Positions 22,601-37,600 of a stretch of DNA of 64,000 nucleotides are shown piece after piece. The DNA comes from Syngnathus acus. Lineage: Eukaryota > Chordata > Actinopteri > Syngnathiformes > Syngnathidae. Where the stretch lies: positions 7,522,693-7,586,692 of the forward strand of contig NC_051088.1 in NCBI RefSeq assembly GCF_901709675.1. The letters run 5' to 3'. Made by a program: the position numbers and the translations under genes. The notes below the pieces were generated by a model. It was not told where the DNA came from, did not search any database, and saw nothing but the letters and a program-made list of their open reading frames with translations. Every line of letters begins with the position of its first letter. The first letter of the stretch is position 1.

Positions 22601-25600
22601 AATTTCCTTATCATCTGCGCAACTATCTAATCTTTCCAAATCCAGTGGCAGCCAAAGAATTTCACTCTGAGAGGATGTGAAATGTAACCTGCTGATTTTG
22701 TGCCAATGAAACAACTCTTTCACTCACTCTTTGTTGGCAATGCATTACAAACCTGGTATGAACGCTTCACGACCGAGAATCCTCTGGCGTGAACATCCTT
22801 GCGCATTTTCATAGAACTTTGTCTTATAATAGCAAAATCTCAGGGCATAGTCATGTGGAAGTCAACAATAAAGTGAGAGTTTGTAATTACTCTCATAATG
22901 TATCAAAGCTGAATTGTGTTTTTATGTAGGCCACCCTTCCAATGCTGCAAAAGTCTGATGACTTTAATCTCAGACATATACATGGATGTATAACTGGAGA
23001 ATTTCTATGAAATGGTGTAAATGGGCCATCACAGGGGCCTGGGTAGTTGTTATAACGGCAGGCAGTTTGTCCTTGAGTGGAAGATTGAGTGTGTGAACAA
23101 GGCAACTTTGAATTTAAAGCTATCAGTGCTGCTTCCTGCCCAAGGGCAGCCATCCTTGCCCACACCAACTTGTTTTTGGGAGACTTTTGAATTTTTTTTT
23201 TTTCTAAACAATTGTAAAGCCTCAGGGACTCAATTATTCCTGTGACTATTTTCCCCAGCTCGTCTGTTATCATATTCATAACCAGCCGGTCAGTTAAACA
23301 GAAATTGAGCACGTGCTTCATGGGACTTCTTTCACCCATTTCTGTTTTCTTTCCCTTTGCCAGAGATTGCAAGAGAATCAATTTGGACATGTATCAAAGC
23401 AGTGAGAAAAAGATGAAAAAGAAATTGGATCTTTTTATTGGAAAATCTGTTAGGAACAATGTTCACATCTGGATTACCCTGAGTCCCTGGACTCTGATCT
23501 GTAGCTACAATGCAATTTTCCACACTGTGAAGTACCAGATGACATTGGAATTAATGTATTTGTAAAGGTTCAAGAAACGTTCAGTCAAAGGTGCGTCTTC
23601 TGTTTGGAAAGGAAATTGCATGGAAGCCTTTCAATACTGCCTGATAGACAGTATGAATTGTCTGAAGGCTGAACTCTCCCGTTCGTTTCTTGAACTTGAC
23701 AGAAAGATGCTGCATGTTTAAAGGGGAAGTCAATCCCTGAATTTTCTGTACAATATGTGGTATGTGCCCTCCCTAGTTTAAACACCGTATTGCGTTTGTG
23801 GAATATGAGTTAAGGAGCAAAACTCACCGGTTGTTATCCACCTCTGCAGCCACTTGATGTCGACTGAAAATGACAGTGGTCAGAATCACAGTTGCCAGGT
23901 CACAACCAATCATAGCTCAGCTTCAGAAAGCAAGTGAGCCACTACTGATTGAGACCTGAGACCTGGCAACTGTGATGTCATTTTCAATAGACAGCAATTG
24001 GCAAAATGGCCGCCCCTGAGATGGATAATAACAGGTGAATTTTGCCTTTTTAATTCATATTCCACAAAAAAACAGTACAGTGTTTTGACTAGTTGGGCTG
24101 CACAGAACATATTATTAAAAATACATTTTGGGGTTGCCTTTTCCATTAATCGTGCATTAATAAATCAATAAATAAAAGGAAACAATGAAAATGAATGCAC
24201 AACAACACTAATGATTCAGTCAGTATTGAGACAACGATCTCTGTCTTTATATGTCCAAGCACATTTGAAATCTCCCAAACGCATGTGTTTGATCTGATGA
24301 AATCAGTGGGACTTTTTGGCCAAAGAATGTGAACACAAACAGGTTACTTTTCAGCACCAAAAGAGCACCACGCCTCCAATGAATGTCCTTTTGACAACAT
24401 CAAGCTTTTCTTCACATGAAAGTGGGAGCTCAGTCACTGTCGATGGAATTGTGAATATTTTCAGATGCCAGTCAGCACAAAACCTTCTGGCTACTGCTAG
24501 AAATGCCAGGGTATTTTTCTTTTCTCCCGTTGAGTTGTATAGGTTGTACAGTGGGTCACATTTATATTTTTGCCATTTGTTCCTACAAATAAAACAGATT
24601 ATTGTATAGTTATAAATCAGTACATTAATCCAATGTACCAATGATTTAAAGTGGCTGAAGTAGGAAACCCTATAGAAAATAGATGCATGGTTTGGTTTCT
24701 TAATTAAAATGTAAACTACAGTTCTATGGGGACTGAAAGTCGGTGAAAGGTCCACTAGGTTTAATTGCACTATGAAAATGAAGCAATCATATTTATAGTT
24801 TTAAAGAATAATACATCAGCTGAGGGGGGGTTGGTGGTTGGTATATCAAATGAATAATGTATTAAACTCATATTCAAGCCTTTCTGTGTGTGAATAAGTG
24901 AGATTCTGTGCCTTATTTTCAATTTGAATGGCAAAACAGATTTTGGAAACAATTCCCACCACAACTACCTACTACGGCGGACTACAAAAAGTCTCCCAAA
25001 AGACTTGAGTGTCTTCCTCCGAACGCTGGTAAAAATAGCAAGGTTAAACCTTTGCAAGTCTATTCAGCAGAGAGCCACACACTCATGAATGTGAGACGTG
25101 TGATGTCAAATTCTCCACAGTCGGGTTATCCTGCCAATCTGATGTCTGTCTGACTACTCTTTTACAGGAACTGCAGGATGAAGAGTGAGAGAGAAAATCA
25201 AAAGCAGCACACCACATCAATGAAACATTTTCCAAGAAAGAATTTTTCATATTGTGTTCAAGTTTGTTCTACCTACAATTAGTTTTCACGATATTCCTTC
25301 CTTATTGTGTTTCCTACTTTGTTACACGGATTATTTAACCTAAAATTCAGTGATGATGATGTTGATTTAATACACAAATATAAAAAGGGTTTACAACAAG
25401 CAGTGTATACTTGCAAATTCTCATGAATTGTATGGGAATTAAGGACATAAGGACATGTACATATATGGAAGAGGATTTAGGTTAGTGAAGAAAATAAATA
25501 GAGGGACACAGGGTTCTGATTTTATTCATAGAATTGTCACTTTGAAGCCACAATACTGACTTTATTCTCAAAATTTTGACTTTACAGTGAGAATTCTCTC

Positions 25601-28600
25601 TTTATTCTCAGAATTCTCACTAACCATTTCACTCAACCAATCCCCCCTTCTGTGACATTGTGCTCATGGTGTCATTGTTTCAGTTTGTTGTTTGTTGGCA
25701 GTTAGTTCACGCCCCTAATGTTTTTCCTCTAATGTCTTTCGGTATACAATGCTGAGGCCTTGAACAAGTCCCATTTTGTATTCTGAGCAAGTCCCTTTTT
25801 ATGATCTATAACAACATTCTCCTTTCCTCCAGATATTGTACTTCCACACATCTCTGAGGTTGCCCAGCAACGTGTTGGTTTTGGAGCTGGTGGCATTGTC
25901 AACAAGGTCAGATGGCTCAGAACAAGCCCTCGGGCAAGGCTTCACTGTTTTGGATCTTTTCCCCAACAAGACAGAGCCTCAAGGGGACAGAAGGTGAGGA
26001 GCCTATCTAAGTCATCCTTAGCAGCCAGAAATGAATGTTTTTGTCGAAAGGTTATATCGGACGTTAATGTTATGTCAGGGTGGCTCCTTGGATTCCGTCT
26101 ATAAAATTCTGTCATGTTTGTACTTTTGATATACAATGTCATACGTGTACAAGGCCAAATATACTGATCTTTTATGTTTGTTTTTGCTTTCAAACCATAG
26201 ATTGAATCTACTTCATGGGTCACCAAGAGTTCTTTTACACCCACTGCTGAAGGATATCGTTGACTGTAAGAATCTTTATATGGTTTCTGCAGATCCTTAA
26301 AAAGTCTTAAAATCTATTAATCCCCCCCAAAAAAAGGCACACATTGTCTTAAATAATTATTTCAAAGTCTTAATGTTGACATGATAAGAATTTAATGAAT
26401 AAATAATCTCAAATCATAAAATAAATCAACATTCTTAAAGATTTCTTGTGACATTGTACAATCATGAGTGGAAGCGATAAAACAGTGATGTGTTATGAAG
26501 TTGGTCTTAAATTTCATTTCAAATGGAATGAAAACATGTGTTTTGAATCTGAGTTGCTTTAAGATGAGTGAACCAAGATTTATGCATAATTTCTTTTAAC
26601 AATAAAACTCGAGCTTTGCATGCTCTTAAAATGGGCCTTTCCCCCCATAAACCAAAATAATGTAGAGATTTTGAGATGCCAACTATGTCACCCTGGCTAG
26701 CCTGTGTAAATTGACTGTTTGTGTAGGTTTTCAAACAATGGAAGGAAGAATCCCCATCTGAATGTTTTGAACTCCTGTAATTCTGTTAAATTCATTTCAT
26801 TGAATAAAAGAAAAAGCAGACATATGAGCAGAGAAAAGTAAATCTTCTGCCAATTTCTACAGGAAATATTTACATTTCACATTTAAATATCAATTGTAGC
26901 ATCTATTTAAATACATTTTATGAACGTTCGCAGGTGTGCATGAATGTTGACTTTAGCTGATATCATTTTCTTATTTTGACTGCAAATGAGTTGCGTGAAT
27001 CAACAGCGCCTCTACTGCTTGCAATGAACTCAAATTGGCGTGAACTGTGACCAATCAATAATACCTCAACCATCAATGAAAAGGTTTTCATGCTGTTTGC
27101 CAACAAAATACTGTTTAAAGTTTTAAGCTAATTGTGTTTGGAGGAAGCACACCCATTAGAAAGGTTATGTCATCATTTTAATTAAAAATCCTTTCAAGGT
27201 TTCCTCTTAATCTCATGGTTGTTTAAAGGCAGTTTGTTAAAAAGTCAGACTATAAATTACAAAAGACTGTAGTGCTTTACAGTATGAATAACAATGTGTT
27301 CAGTGAGAGCACAGGGTTCTTGTCTTGGCTATCATGTCCCATGAATATTAGAAAGGCCTCTTTCGAACGGACTCTTACATGGGTTGAATTATTAACGACA
27401 CAGCTCGTTGTTTAGTCAAACGTTGCTCTTCTGTTTCAAGCGGCACACTGCTTGCTGCCACTCATGGTGTTTTAGCCCTTTTATGGCCACAGCCCTTTTT
27501 TCACTCTGACTTCTATCTCCATCAGTGTGACAGGGAGACACAGTGTCTTGATGTGAAACCTTTTGAAAGGGGGATTTATGGGAGAGAGCCAAGAACTGTA
27601 AAAATAAAAGTCAATTGTGCTGCTGGATAAGAGACACATGTTTTCTTTCACTGGTCATTGATGTCCTGTGTTAAAGATTTATGACGAGAATATACGCCCT
27701 AAATTCCCCTTTATTCGCTTAGCCTGACATTCCTTTGCTTCTACAAACCTTTTGGGCACGTTGATCATGTCACGTGTGTTGCTGGTAAAACAAAACAATG
27801 TTTAAGAAGCTGCATTTAATTTCCTTTTATATATCTCATTGGAACATCATATGTAACAAGTTGGCATAAATTATATCTTATTCGGTGTTATTAATTCCCT
27901 TGTCCTGTAGATAATGCTCTTTGTACCCACCTTTTGTTTTGTGATGTCAGTCAGGCAAGCCAGCAAACTTGAGCCCTGCCAAGTCCGGCAGTCGTGCTCA
28001 CTTGTATGTTTGTGTTGTGTCCACAGAGATTTGCCTTCTGCGTGGAAGCTTCTGGCGGGTGCAGATAGAACACTGACTTGTGAATATTTTGTTGTAGTGA
28101 GCTGAAATTTAAACTAGTCCCCTGTATTTCAGATTTTTTAATGGAAAAAATCGACGGGCACGAGGCTAATAGACATTCATGGTACAATCTCAGTAGCGTG
28201 AACGACAATGCATTTTAATGTTGGACTGACTTGACCACTTTTCTTGTTTATTTGAGCTGCGTAAAAACTGGGATTTTAAATTCATTCACACAGATCATCA
28301 TCACATTTTAAGGCTTATTTGGACTGAATTGAGCTTTATTGGCCAAATATTTAGCAACACGACTGTGGCAAAGCATAACCAGAGGCCACTTATTTATCTT
28401 TTTTATTTTAATCAAACACATAAAGCGAAAAACATTTCACATCTTTGTCAAAGTAAAAATTTTAACAGAAAGTAAACCTCCTGGGGTTATTGTAGGAAAT
28501 CTGCTCTTTTGGTCTTGCTGTCATGTTAAAGGCCATCGATGTTAAAGTTAATTGTCTTAACTTTAGAATTCTGCCTCTGTCTTTTTGTGAAAGTAACTCA

Positions 28601-31600
28601 AAAGTAACATGGATGGAAGTACACATTACAATTGAGAGACAGAATCTAACGAAACTAATTTCTTTAAAATGGCAATAACCCGTAATATATACAGTGCACC
28701 CATTTAAATTCTAGCAGTATCCTGCCTATAACTGAAAATAATAATGCAAGTGTAGATGCAGACTCATGGTACTGGTAGCTAAGCACCAGCCCCCACTCGA
28801 CCATTCTAGACGTTTGTACTTCCATCCATCCATGAAGCTTAAATTCTTTTTGTAACCATCTCTATTAATTTCTTCTTTCCACTCAACCTCTCCCAAAACC
28901 CACTGCTACTGTTTGTCTGATGCTGAGCCATTTTTTATTTACTTATTTTTTTGCATCTGTACCTCAGATCCATTTCGTTTTCACATCTTGTGCCAACCTG
29001 CTCCTCAGATGACTCTGAGGCATCACACACTGTGTGCTGCAGCTGTAAGGAGTCTTTTTTTAGGGCTGGTTTTCTAATCTATGCACACAGCATCAGACAG
29101 GTACTCGAGGATGATGCATAATGAATAAAAAGCAATAAATGATGAAAAAGTTGTTGGCAACTGGACAGGTGTGCCAAGCAACTTCTGTTTGATACATACT
29201 GCTCTCCTTTTTCTTCCTTTCTGTTACTTCTGCATTTCACGATAGGGAGTGTGTTAGAACTGAAAGCAGCTTTCATCACTGGACTGTTTGTTTTTTAGGT
29301 TTAGGCATTTTTGTAGGAAGTGTAATGTTGGGGGGAAGAGAAAGTTGTCGGAGAGGAGAGCACAAAGATGTTTCGTAATCCACCACCTATTCCATTAGTA
29401 GGTCTTTGAAAAATATTTTAAAATTCGCCTTCAAATAAACTTTCATTGCACATACAAACAACAGCAACTACTGTGGATCAGTGGCAAACAATATCCAATT
29501 GTTCAATCTATAACAGATGAGAAATGTTAAAATTTCTCTCACAGTGGTACAATTGAAAATAGTTGATCATATTCTTTGAGTCAATGTGGCCACATTTTCC
29601 AACCAATGTTTAACATTAAATAAGAATACTTGTAAAATTCGAAATAGAATATGAAAATAAAACAAAAGGGAGTTAAGTCAATTTATTCAGAGGTAAAAAA
29701 AAAAAAAACAATTGGCTTGCCATTAGTCCAAGGGTGTACCCTGAGAGGGGATAGTCTTCAGTTGACCTGCAACCCCAATGAAGACAAACTGGAATGAAAC
29801 TTGCTAAATATGTTTAAGAGTTGATGGTTCTTTAATTAACTGAGTTCTCCACTTGGTATTGCAACCGCACTCTCGTTGGTGCCACTTGCAGTGGAATGCT
29901 TGACAAACTTAGATCAATCTCATTTCCTGTACATTTTCATTGAACAGGTGCCTGTGTGGTTTTATACAACATGTCATTAATTGTAGACTAATTGCTGGCT
30001 TAAATGCCTCTTAAATATATGGACTGATGTATGTAAATGTTGTTATTTTTATGACAAAAATACTCTATTAATGGACAATGTATGGAACATCTATTGGCAT
30101 AAAAATGTTGTGTCATCTGCATATGGCTACGGCACTCTGTTCCAGGACATTTTGACGAAGGAGGAATGAAGAACTTGATGGTTTTATGGTTTGAGGTTGA
30201 TGTCTCAGCCTCTAGTCAGGAATGCAACTTGTACTGATTTGTCATCGATGCTGCTGGAAGTGCAATCATTAACCTTGTCAGAGTAAAACATTGTGATGCT
30301 GTCGTGGCTTGAAGGAAGCCACCAAACTCCCATTTGCTCACCTTGCAGATGTTAGTTGATGGCTGGGATTGTTGCGAGTAACATGTGGTTGGATGAACTG
30401 CTTGAAAGATGACAACATTGTGCTCATCGCTCACACCACAGTGTGCCGCTGACGCCTTTCTGGAGACACATATTTTCCAATTTGAATGCTGTCATTTCGG
30501 TAAAGACCTGGAAAATGATGCTGGCGATGTAAGGGAATATTGCAGTGAGGTTGCTGACAGCCAAATGAAATGTTGAAAAATGAAAGCGACTGTGTTTTGG
30601 GTGTCATGTTGTCAGGCGACTGAAAATAGTACACTGTGATGCACCATGGAGATGGATCATTCTTCCCTAAGTGTGTAGAAGATGATTGTTTTGCTTCCCT
30701 TGTGTGTCAGATTACAGTAAATAATCAAACAATAAACAGCACTAAATGTGTATGCTCGGCTTTAGAGGGGCATGCCTGCGAAGACATTCAAACTCAGTAG
30801 AGGTAAACACATTATAACCAGACAGCTGTATAAATGCCATCATACAAACATTAGCCAAAATTGGCCTCAATTTTCCAATACTTTTGAATACTGCAAAAAA
30901 ATGAACTATAAAGACAGATAAAACATAAATAAATAAATAATTAAAATGCAAAGCCATTTTCCCCAAAAATCTTAGAGCAGCGGCTTAGAAGCCAAGAAAG
31001 AAATACATTGTATGAGGTACAAGGATGCCAACAAAATTTTATTTTCCCTTTGAGTCATCGTGGCACCAATGGAACTGTCCACCACAGAGAACCATAATAA
31101 CACCATACAGTCGATTTATTCTCCTCCATGAACCAGGAAGTAGTCTGATAACTAAAAAACAGATGGGCAAACTCAACTTTAGATGTTTACTTTATTTAAT
31201 AATTGTTTTGTATTCATCATAACAGTTTCCCTGTGTCTTTAGAAATTATATACATACACTAGTTGAAGTGTATCCAATTTTTTGTGTTGGCAGACAGTGA
31301 TCATCTGAAAGCTATTAATGAGACACATTTGGAATGTGTGCTAAAAGGACACCCTGCACTGGCTTCTATGATGCACCTCCTTCCAGAGAATGTCCTCGTG
31401 TCAAGCAGTGAGAACATTCCTGGACTTTCACCTTCTCCAAGAGGTAAATTATCCTCCTTATAGGCTATAATGTTTGGCCCATTTCACGTGGAGGTCCTCA
31501 TTTTTCCTGAGTTTATTTTTGATTAACTGTCTGGTATGCAATCAAAAGAACCACAAAATGAAATCATTAGAAAATTCTAAAACCCAGTCATGTGTCAAGG

Positions 31601-34600
31601 TAGCCACACAAAATCTTAGAAACTGCCCTTGAACTAATAACATAATGGCAAACAACACAAAGTGTGTGAGGAAATGTTTTTGGGGTTGGGCGCAGGAAAA
31701 CTCAAATATTTACCATAATTATAGAGCAACTAGGGCTATTTTTTGTAAAATGTATTGAGTAAAAAGAGTAATTTTAGTTTTTGCTGTTTAATAAACTCCA
31801 ATTAAATCACATGAGTACAGGCTCAAAATAAACTTCAGGAGCTACTGTTGTGAACATTTTTGACAGTTTATACCTCTGTCCTCTTTGGGAACTTTTTTCA
31901 ATCAGAACTTGAAATGTCAAAAGTGCTCTGGGAGTGAGTTACTCAGAGGGAATGCAATGAAGTATGGCAGTACTGAGCTGCAATCATTGGGAGTTTGTGG
32001 AAGGTCTGGTAACAGACTAATCCTCGTTATGTTCTGGCTCTGCGAGCAGGGGAGACCTAAGCTGCGTTTTAAGACCCCTCCGGCTTGATATTCACACTGC
32101 ATTCAAAACGTGCGCTCTCAAGACAAAAATGGCAATCAAATGCTCCACGGTTATATTTACTATTCCTGAAGAGATCAAAATCACAGGCTTGATGTGTTGT
32201 GTCTGAGAGGTGCGATTGTGTACTGTTTCTCTTTAGCCATATGAAAACCATCACTAATTTCTGTCTTTGTTTTGGAGTCACATGCAGCACTGCAGTGGAG
32301 TTCAGAAGATTTTTTTTATCACAGTACCATGAACCCCACAACCCTGAATTCCCCCAAAGTTTTTTTTTTCTTCTACTAGTACATACTCATGAGATGACAT
32401 TGCGCATCGAAGGATTGTTATAATTGTGGCTTGGGTCAACTAAAAGCAGAAAGACCAACAATTATTCTGTAAAAATATGTGATTTAAATTATGCCTTTTG
32501 TGAAGAGCAAAATTATGGCCGCAGAAAAAGTGAAGAGCAAAATCCAGTCTCCCTGCCTGTTTATTACTGAATTTGTGTTATATCAATCCATTTAGACACA
32601 AGGTCACTAAAGTTTAAGTAACTACCAATTCGTTCTCTCACTGGGTGCAAATCTTGTGATTGTACCCTACCTTGTAAAAAAAAAAAAAAAGTTTGATGAC
32701 ACTTTGGTTTCATGCGAATCACTGGCCACAGAAAAACACTTTGTATATTAGACCTGATCTTTCTTTCAGTTCTCATCTAAAAAAAATGTAAGATTGTCTT
32801 TTCTTTGATGGTTGTTCGTACTTTTGTCAATTCCCCGGTTGTCTCTGCATGATCACAATCTATATCGCAGTGTTAACTTACCGATGAATCCACTTGCTTT
32901 AGCAATATGTCATCTTGAGCCAAAGTGTTAAAGGTTATCAGACGTAAAAGCAGCTTTTCTCCTGACTTCAGAGAATACGAACAAGTAACGTGTCAACTTT
33001 TTAAAGGTTAAAACAGTGAGGAGAATTTTATTGAATTATCTCTGGGATCCATGCTAAGTAAGGCTGCAAATTTTTCTGGAAGCAAACATTAAGCAAATGT
33101 TCTGCTTAGTTTCTTAGATAGTGCTCACATTTAAGTTGTACTGGCATGACTGTCATATGGAATCCTATATTTTCTGGTCTTATTCCCTGCACAAATTGGG
33201 CTTTGCCAGAATAGGTTTTCTAGGAATAAATGAGTCATAATTCACATAAAATACCCCTTTTGTAACTTCCAGTTTATTTTGTAACATTGTTTTTGAACTG
33301 CAATCCAACATAGCAGAGTTTGAATTCAGTGAAGAGGGCAAGTGCCCGGAGCGAAGCTGGAATGCTCTTGGAAGCAAAGAAGGAAATCCCAGAGATGCAA
33401 ATGGCATAAACATATTTTGATGCTAGGTTTTTCGCTGTCAACAGGGGATGCACTCTTGAAACCTATGTTGCTCAAGATGCTACCCTTCACCCTGAGCAGA
33501 TTGACAATCAGCCTCCAGCCATCCCTCGAGGCCTTCGAGAGTCAGCTGCTGCAGCTCATCAATGCCGACTGCCAGAACACGGTAAAGCCTTTACGCCATG
33601 ACATGCTTGGCCTTTATCCACTTTTCACATGCCACTCTAGTGTTAACTGGAACAAATCACCTATTAAATGATCATTTTATTGTTTGCGCACCCAACAGGA
33701 TTTGTCATTGAGAGCCAAAATTTTGAGAGCTCCATCAATGTAGCATTTTGCAAACAAATTTAATAAAGTCCTACATAAGCAGTACATATTCCAAAAAGCT
33801 GAATGAGATTTTCTATTTTAAATTGCGACCAAATGCACCAATACCAACAAAATTGACCCTGACCCTATACTCACATTTGTTCAAATGAGGGTACCAATTT
33901 ACAAATGAGTCTATATATATATATGAATTTAGTAGTTAAAGAATTTTCGAAGTTTTACATGTCATACTTTTTTTAGTGTTTGTTCCAAATGAAATTTGAT
34001 TTGAATGATTTCAACATTATTTCACCAACAATCAGCAAACATTCTTGCACATGCATATTTGAAATGTGCTTTTATGATACTCATGCACGTACACTGATAC
34101 CATTTAATGGTTTAGAGGCACATTTGTCAAATTAAACATAACTGTGATAGCCTTGACACACCTCTACAAGGATTATTTCCTCCGTCTTGGCTTTTTTCTT
34201 TATCTCAGTCTTTATTTATATAATCTGCAAACGCAATTCTCTTTTTTTTTTCGATAGCTGCCATTGCACATTACCTCCCAATGAAATGTGACTTACAGTA
34301 ATGTATTCTCTCCTTGTTGGGCTCCAAAGAAACAAGATGGTTTATCATATTTGACATGTGCAAAAGTAGCCTTGCTATTCTTGTACGACTGCAGAATCGA
34401 GCATACATACGTACATAATGTTATTTTGCATTCAAATGTATATTTTGGTTAGCATTATTCTCCCTCTCTTCTTTGGAGCAAGCTTATTAGCAGTGCCGTC
34501 ACGTGAAAATAGGAAATAAAAGAAATAGGAAAAAAGGGGAGGTTGCGGAGAGAAAAGTGCTGATATAACAGTGAAGCCATGACATTACTCACCTTTCCAT

Positions 34601-37600
34601 TATATTTTTCCATTATAAGCTTGCAAAGGCCCAACAGGTTGTGTTAAGCAGAGCTGCAATTAATGCAGACGATTCGTCACCGGGCATGGACATAAAATGG
34701 CGCAATCAGCCACAAAACTATCAGACCAGTTTCCGGATTCGCCTCCTTTATGTTTTGTCTATTCTAAAGTTAATAAAAAATTAACACCTACTAGGGGATC
34801 AAGTATTTCCATAGACAGAGTGGGAGGATATATTTTCTTAAACTGCATTTGCCTCATCTGCCGATGTACTATGGCTATATCAAAGAAGGGAAATATGGAG
34901 CAACATTTTCTGGGCTTTGATAAAAGTCCCAGTACCGCTCCGCCATGACTGATGAAATTTTGAGGTGTGTTTGCGGCTCGCTATCAGCAGCGACTGTGCA
35001 TCCCTGTGATTATTCCAGTCAGGGCAAGTCATCACAGTAACAGTTTTGTAGGTAGATGATGGTAAGGTTGTAAGTTGCCCACTTATTAAAAAAGTGCGCG
35101 TTAACAATTTTTTAATATTTCTGTCATGTAACGTTTGTGATAAAAGGGCCCACTGAGTAGACGATCTCTATCAGATTTTCACCTGTATTGATTAGGTGGG
35201 TCTGGAACATATCGTTGCGCTAAATGCATATGGATGGTGGCAGAGTATTGAATTTGCCCACCCATTATATTAATGTAGGATTTTGCTTCACTAAAACCCC
35301 TTGTTGAGAGTAGACTATTTCTTTTGCAGTACTGAAATGCAAAGAAAAAGCTAAACAATCATTCCTTTGATGCATGCTGAATACAAGTCACGTGAAGGAC
35401 CTGAGGTATTCCATGCTGTCTCCCACGTCATTGTCCACAGTAGCGGTTTGAAAACCAGAGCGTCATTTTGTCAAATTACGAATCACCAACCATCGTGCCC
35501 TGCGCAGATTATTTATGCTTTTTCATTTTTATCGGAGCACTGTGACGACATTCTCGCAACTTTGAGAGGTGTTAATACAAGCAGAAGTCACGTCGATCAC
35601 AGCTTTTAATGAAACTGCGTATGAGTGTGCATGTGTGAGGGCCAAATACATGCGGATAGAGAGAGAAAAAGTCTGTGACCTTTTGAAGTGTGACTCCCAC
35701 TGGATTGTCATCAAGCTGGCTTGTGATGCTGTCGCCTTACCCGCCAACTCACTTTTTTTTAGTTGTGTCAGTGAATGCGTGTAAATGGTTTTGACTCGAT
35801 GTCCGTGTATAAAAATTTGGTGCAAAAAAAGCAGGAATAGGGTGGCGGGTACATGTACAGTGCATCATGAGGTGGATCCTTCATGCTTCCTGCTAGTCTG
35901 GCATACAGGCCTGGACCTCACATAATCTCCCCATAAGTATGTCTATTTTTAGTGGAGAAACTATCACACTGGCTTCTTATTACACTTATCTTTGCTAGCA
36001 CATATTGTATACAGTAGCCAGTGTCCTAGATTTTGTACATTTCATGACATCTGCATCCACTCTATGAATTTGTAATGCCTTTTAATGAGCACATGGCTCA
36101 TTTGTGCCATGCTCTTGAACTTCTGCAAACACTCACTGACCTCTTTTTGTAAGAAACTAACATTAACATTCATCTGCTCTACACCCTGAGCATGTTTGAC
36201 CTCTCATGGCAGAGGTGACATCATCACCTTAAACATCCCGTAGCAATGGTTCACCCACGTCTCAACTAAAATCTGTTACTCTTGATGAAAAGGCGATTGT
36301 GTCAGAAATTAAGTAACATCTTGGCTCATGATCAAACGGAGAGCGAGAACAGACGATAACGAAGAGGGGAGTGAGGAGCACACAGGGACTGGTGCCTTGC
36401 CGGAGGCAGAACAAAACGCCCAAGGCTGATTTAATGAATGGAGAAAGACTGCCAACAAAGCTCTAGGAACTCTTCATTTGTCCTAAAATAGGAAAAACTC
36501 CCTCAAAGTAGGACTGCCCCTGCAGAGGTGCAGCTTCTATAAAATGGAAAATGGAGGTAGAAAACGCCCAGAAATGAGAGGCAGTTTCATTATGTCTGGC
36601 TCAGAATAAAAGGCAGAGTGCCTCTTTGTAATAGCAAGGCATGTTACCTCGTAACTGACACGGCGGAAAGACGTTTTTCGGAACAACCAGCTACTCTATA
36701 TGACACATCTTGATGGCGCAGAGCAGGGTTTTTTCAAAGTGCAGGACCATGAGGTTCCTCTTAAAAACATAAAATGCGTTGACTCACTGGAGTCTTGCTG
36801 CCTTTCTTAGCTCATAAAGTGCCTCTGCTTCCCAAACAAATTCTAGCAAATTGTGCATCATATTTTAGCAACAGCAGTATTTTGACTCTATTAAGATAAT
36901 TATAGATATATGTATTTTAACAATAGTTGAAAAACACCATTTCAAGCCTTGGTGAAATGTGAAAATCTCTTAAAACTACTTTTGCACTATGCTACCAGTG
37001 ACCATGGCAGTTTTGTTTCAGGTCATGAGTAAAGTTGTCCTGACCCGATCACGTGATCAAAAATTGGGACTGATCGCGTTATTTTCATCTTCATAATCCT
37101 GCAGTACAAAGAAAATTGTGAAAACTGATGTCTCGCTGTTTTTATCAGTCAATCAATTAATCTTTAAATTGTCCATCTCAAAATGTTAGCACGCAGTCTT
37201 AATAACTGCTGATAAAATATTGCCCTGTAGGGTCTCAAACTTTGGTGACAAATCCGATGTTACGCTTTTAGATAACATAATTGCTCTACTTTTGCTGTTG
37301 GACCCTCATACGCATGCCATGAGGAACACAATTTTTTCCCCATAAAATCTGCTAAAAAGTAACAATAAAAAGACTTGTATGGCAACATTTTTAGTGGATA
37401 ATATTAAACATAACATGCCTGCACGTAATGAAATGTGTTAGAAAGAGAAAACATGAAAATGCAGCGTCCGATTCTGATTCTTGGAAGTGTTTCAGGAGTT
37501 GGGCAAAAGCGATTTACTCAAACCGCTGTGGCAGTTGAAATGTGTTAAGGAGTAGGGAGGTGGGAGGACGAGAGCAGAATGCTAATGATGCTCTCTCTGT

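Larger units (their letters stand above)
11270..25832 (+). other. nphp4 intron 2
   Basis: 14.6 kb. Holds a Tigger-like element nested in a hAT element (12284-13447), a Tc1 relic with a (CCAT)n array (16261-16605), a TTTA repeat (about 17435-17459) and a foldback piggyBac-like element (23718-24149). A TTAAAGGTAGAGTGTGTAG start near 18294 resembles another fish repeat terminus. A TGACTTTATTCTCA / AGAATTCTC minirepeat lies at 25545-25625. Stretches 13460-16250, 16610-18290, 18660-23710 and 24150-25540 show no gene or repeat I can name. Confidence 0.75.

Noticed and set aside
22893-23390. 165-codon minus-strand open frame in nphp4 intron 2
   Set aside because: The longest unexplained frame, but composition looks random (Lys, Ser, Leu runs), no domain or splice partner is seen, and one such frame is expected by chance in 64 kb.
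34697-34948. 83-codon plus-strand frame in nphp4 intron 6
   Set aside because: No homology, no flanking splice signals with compatible phase, and no conserved motif.
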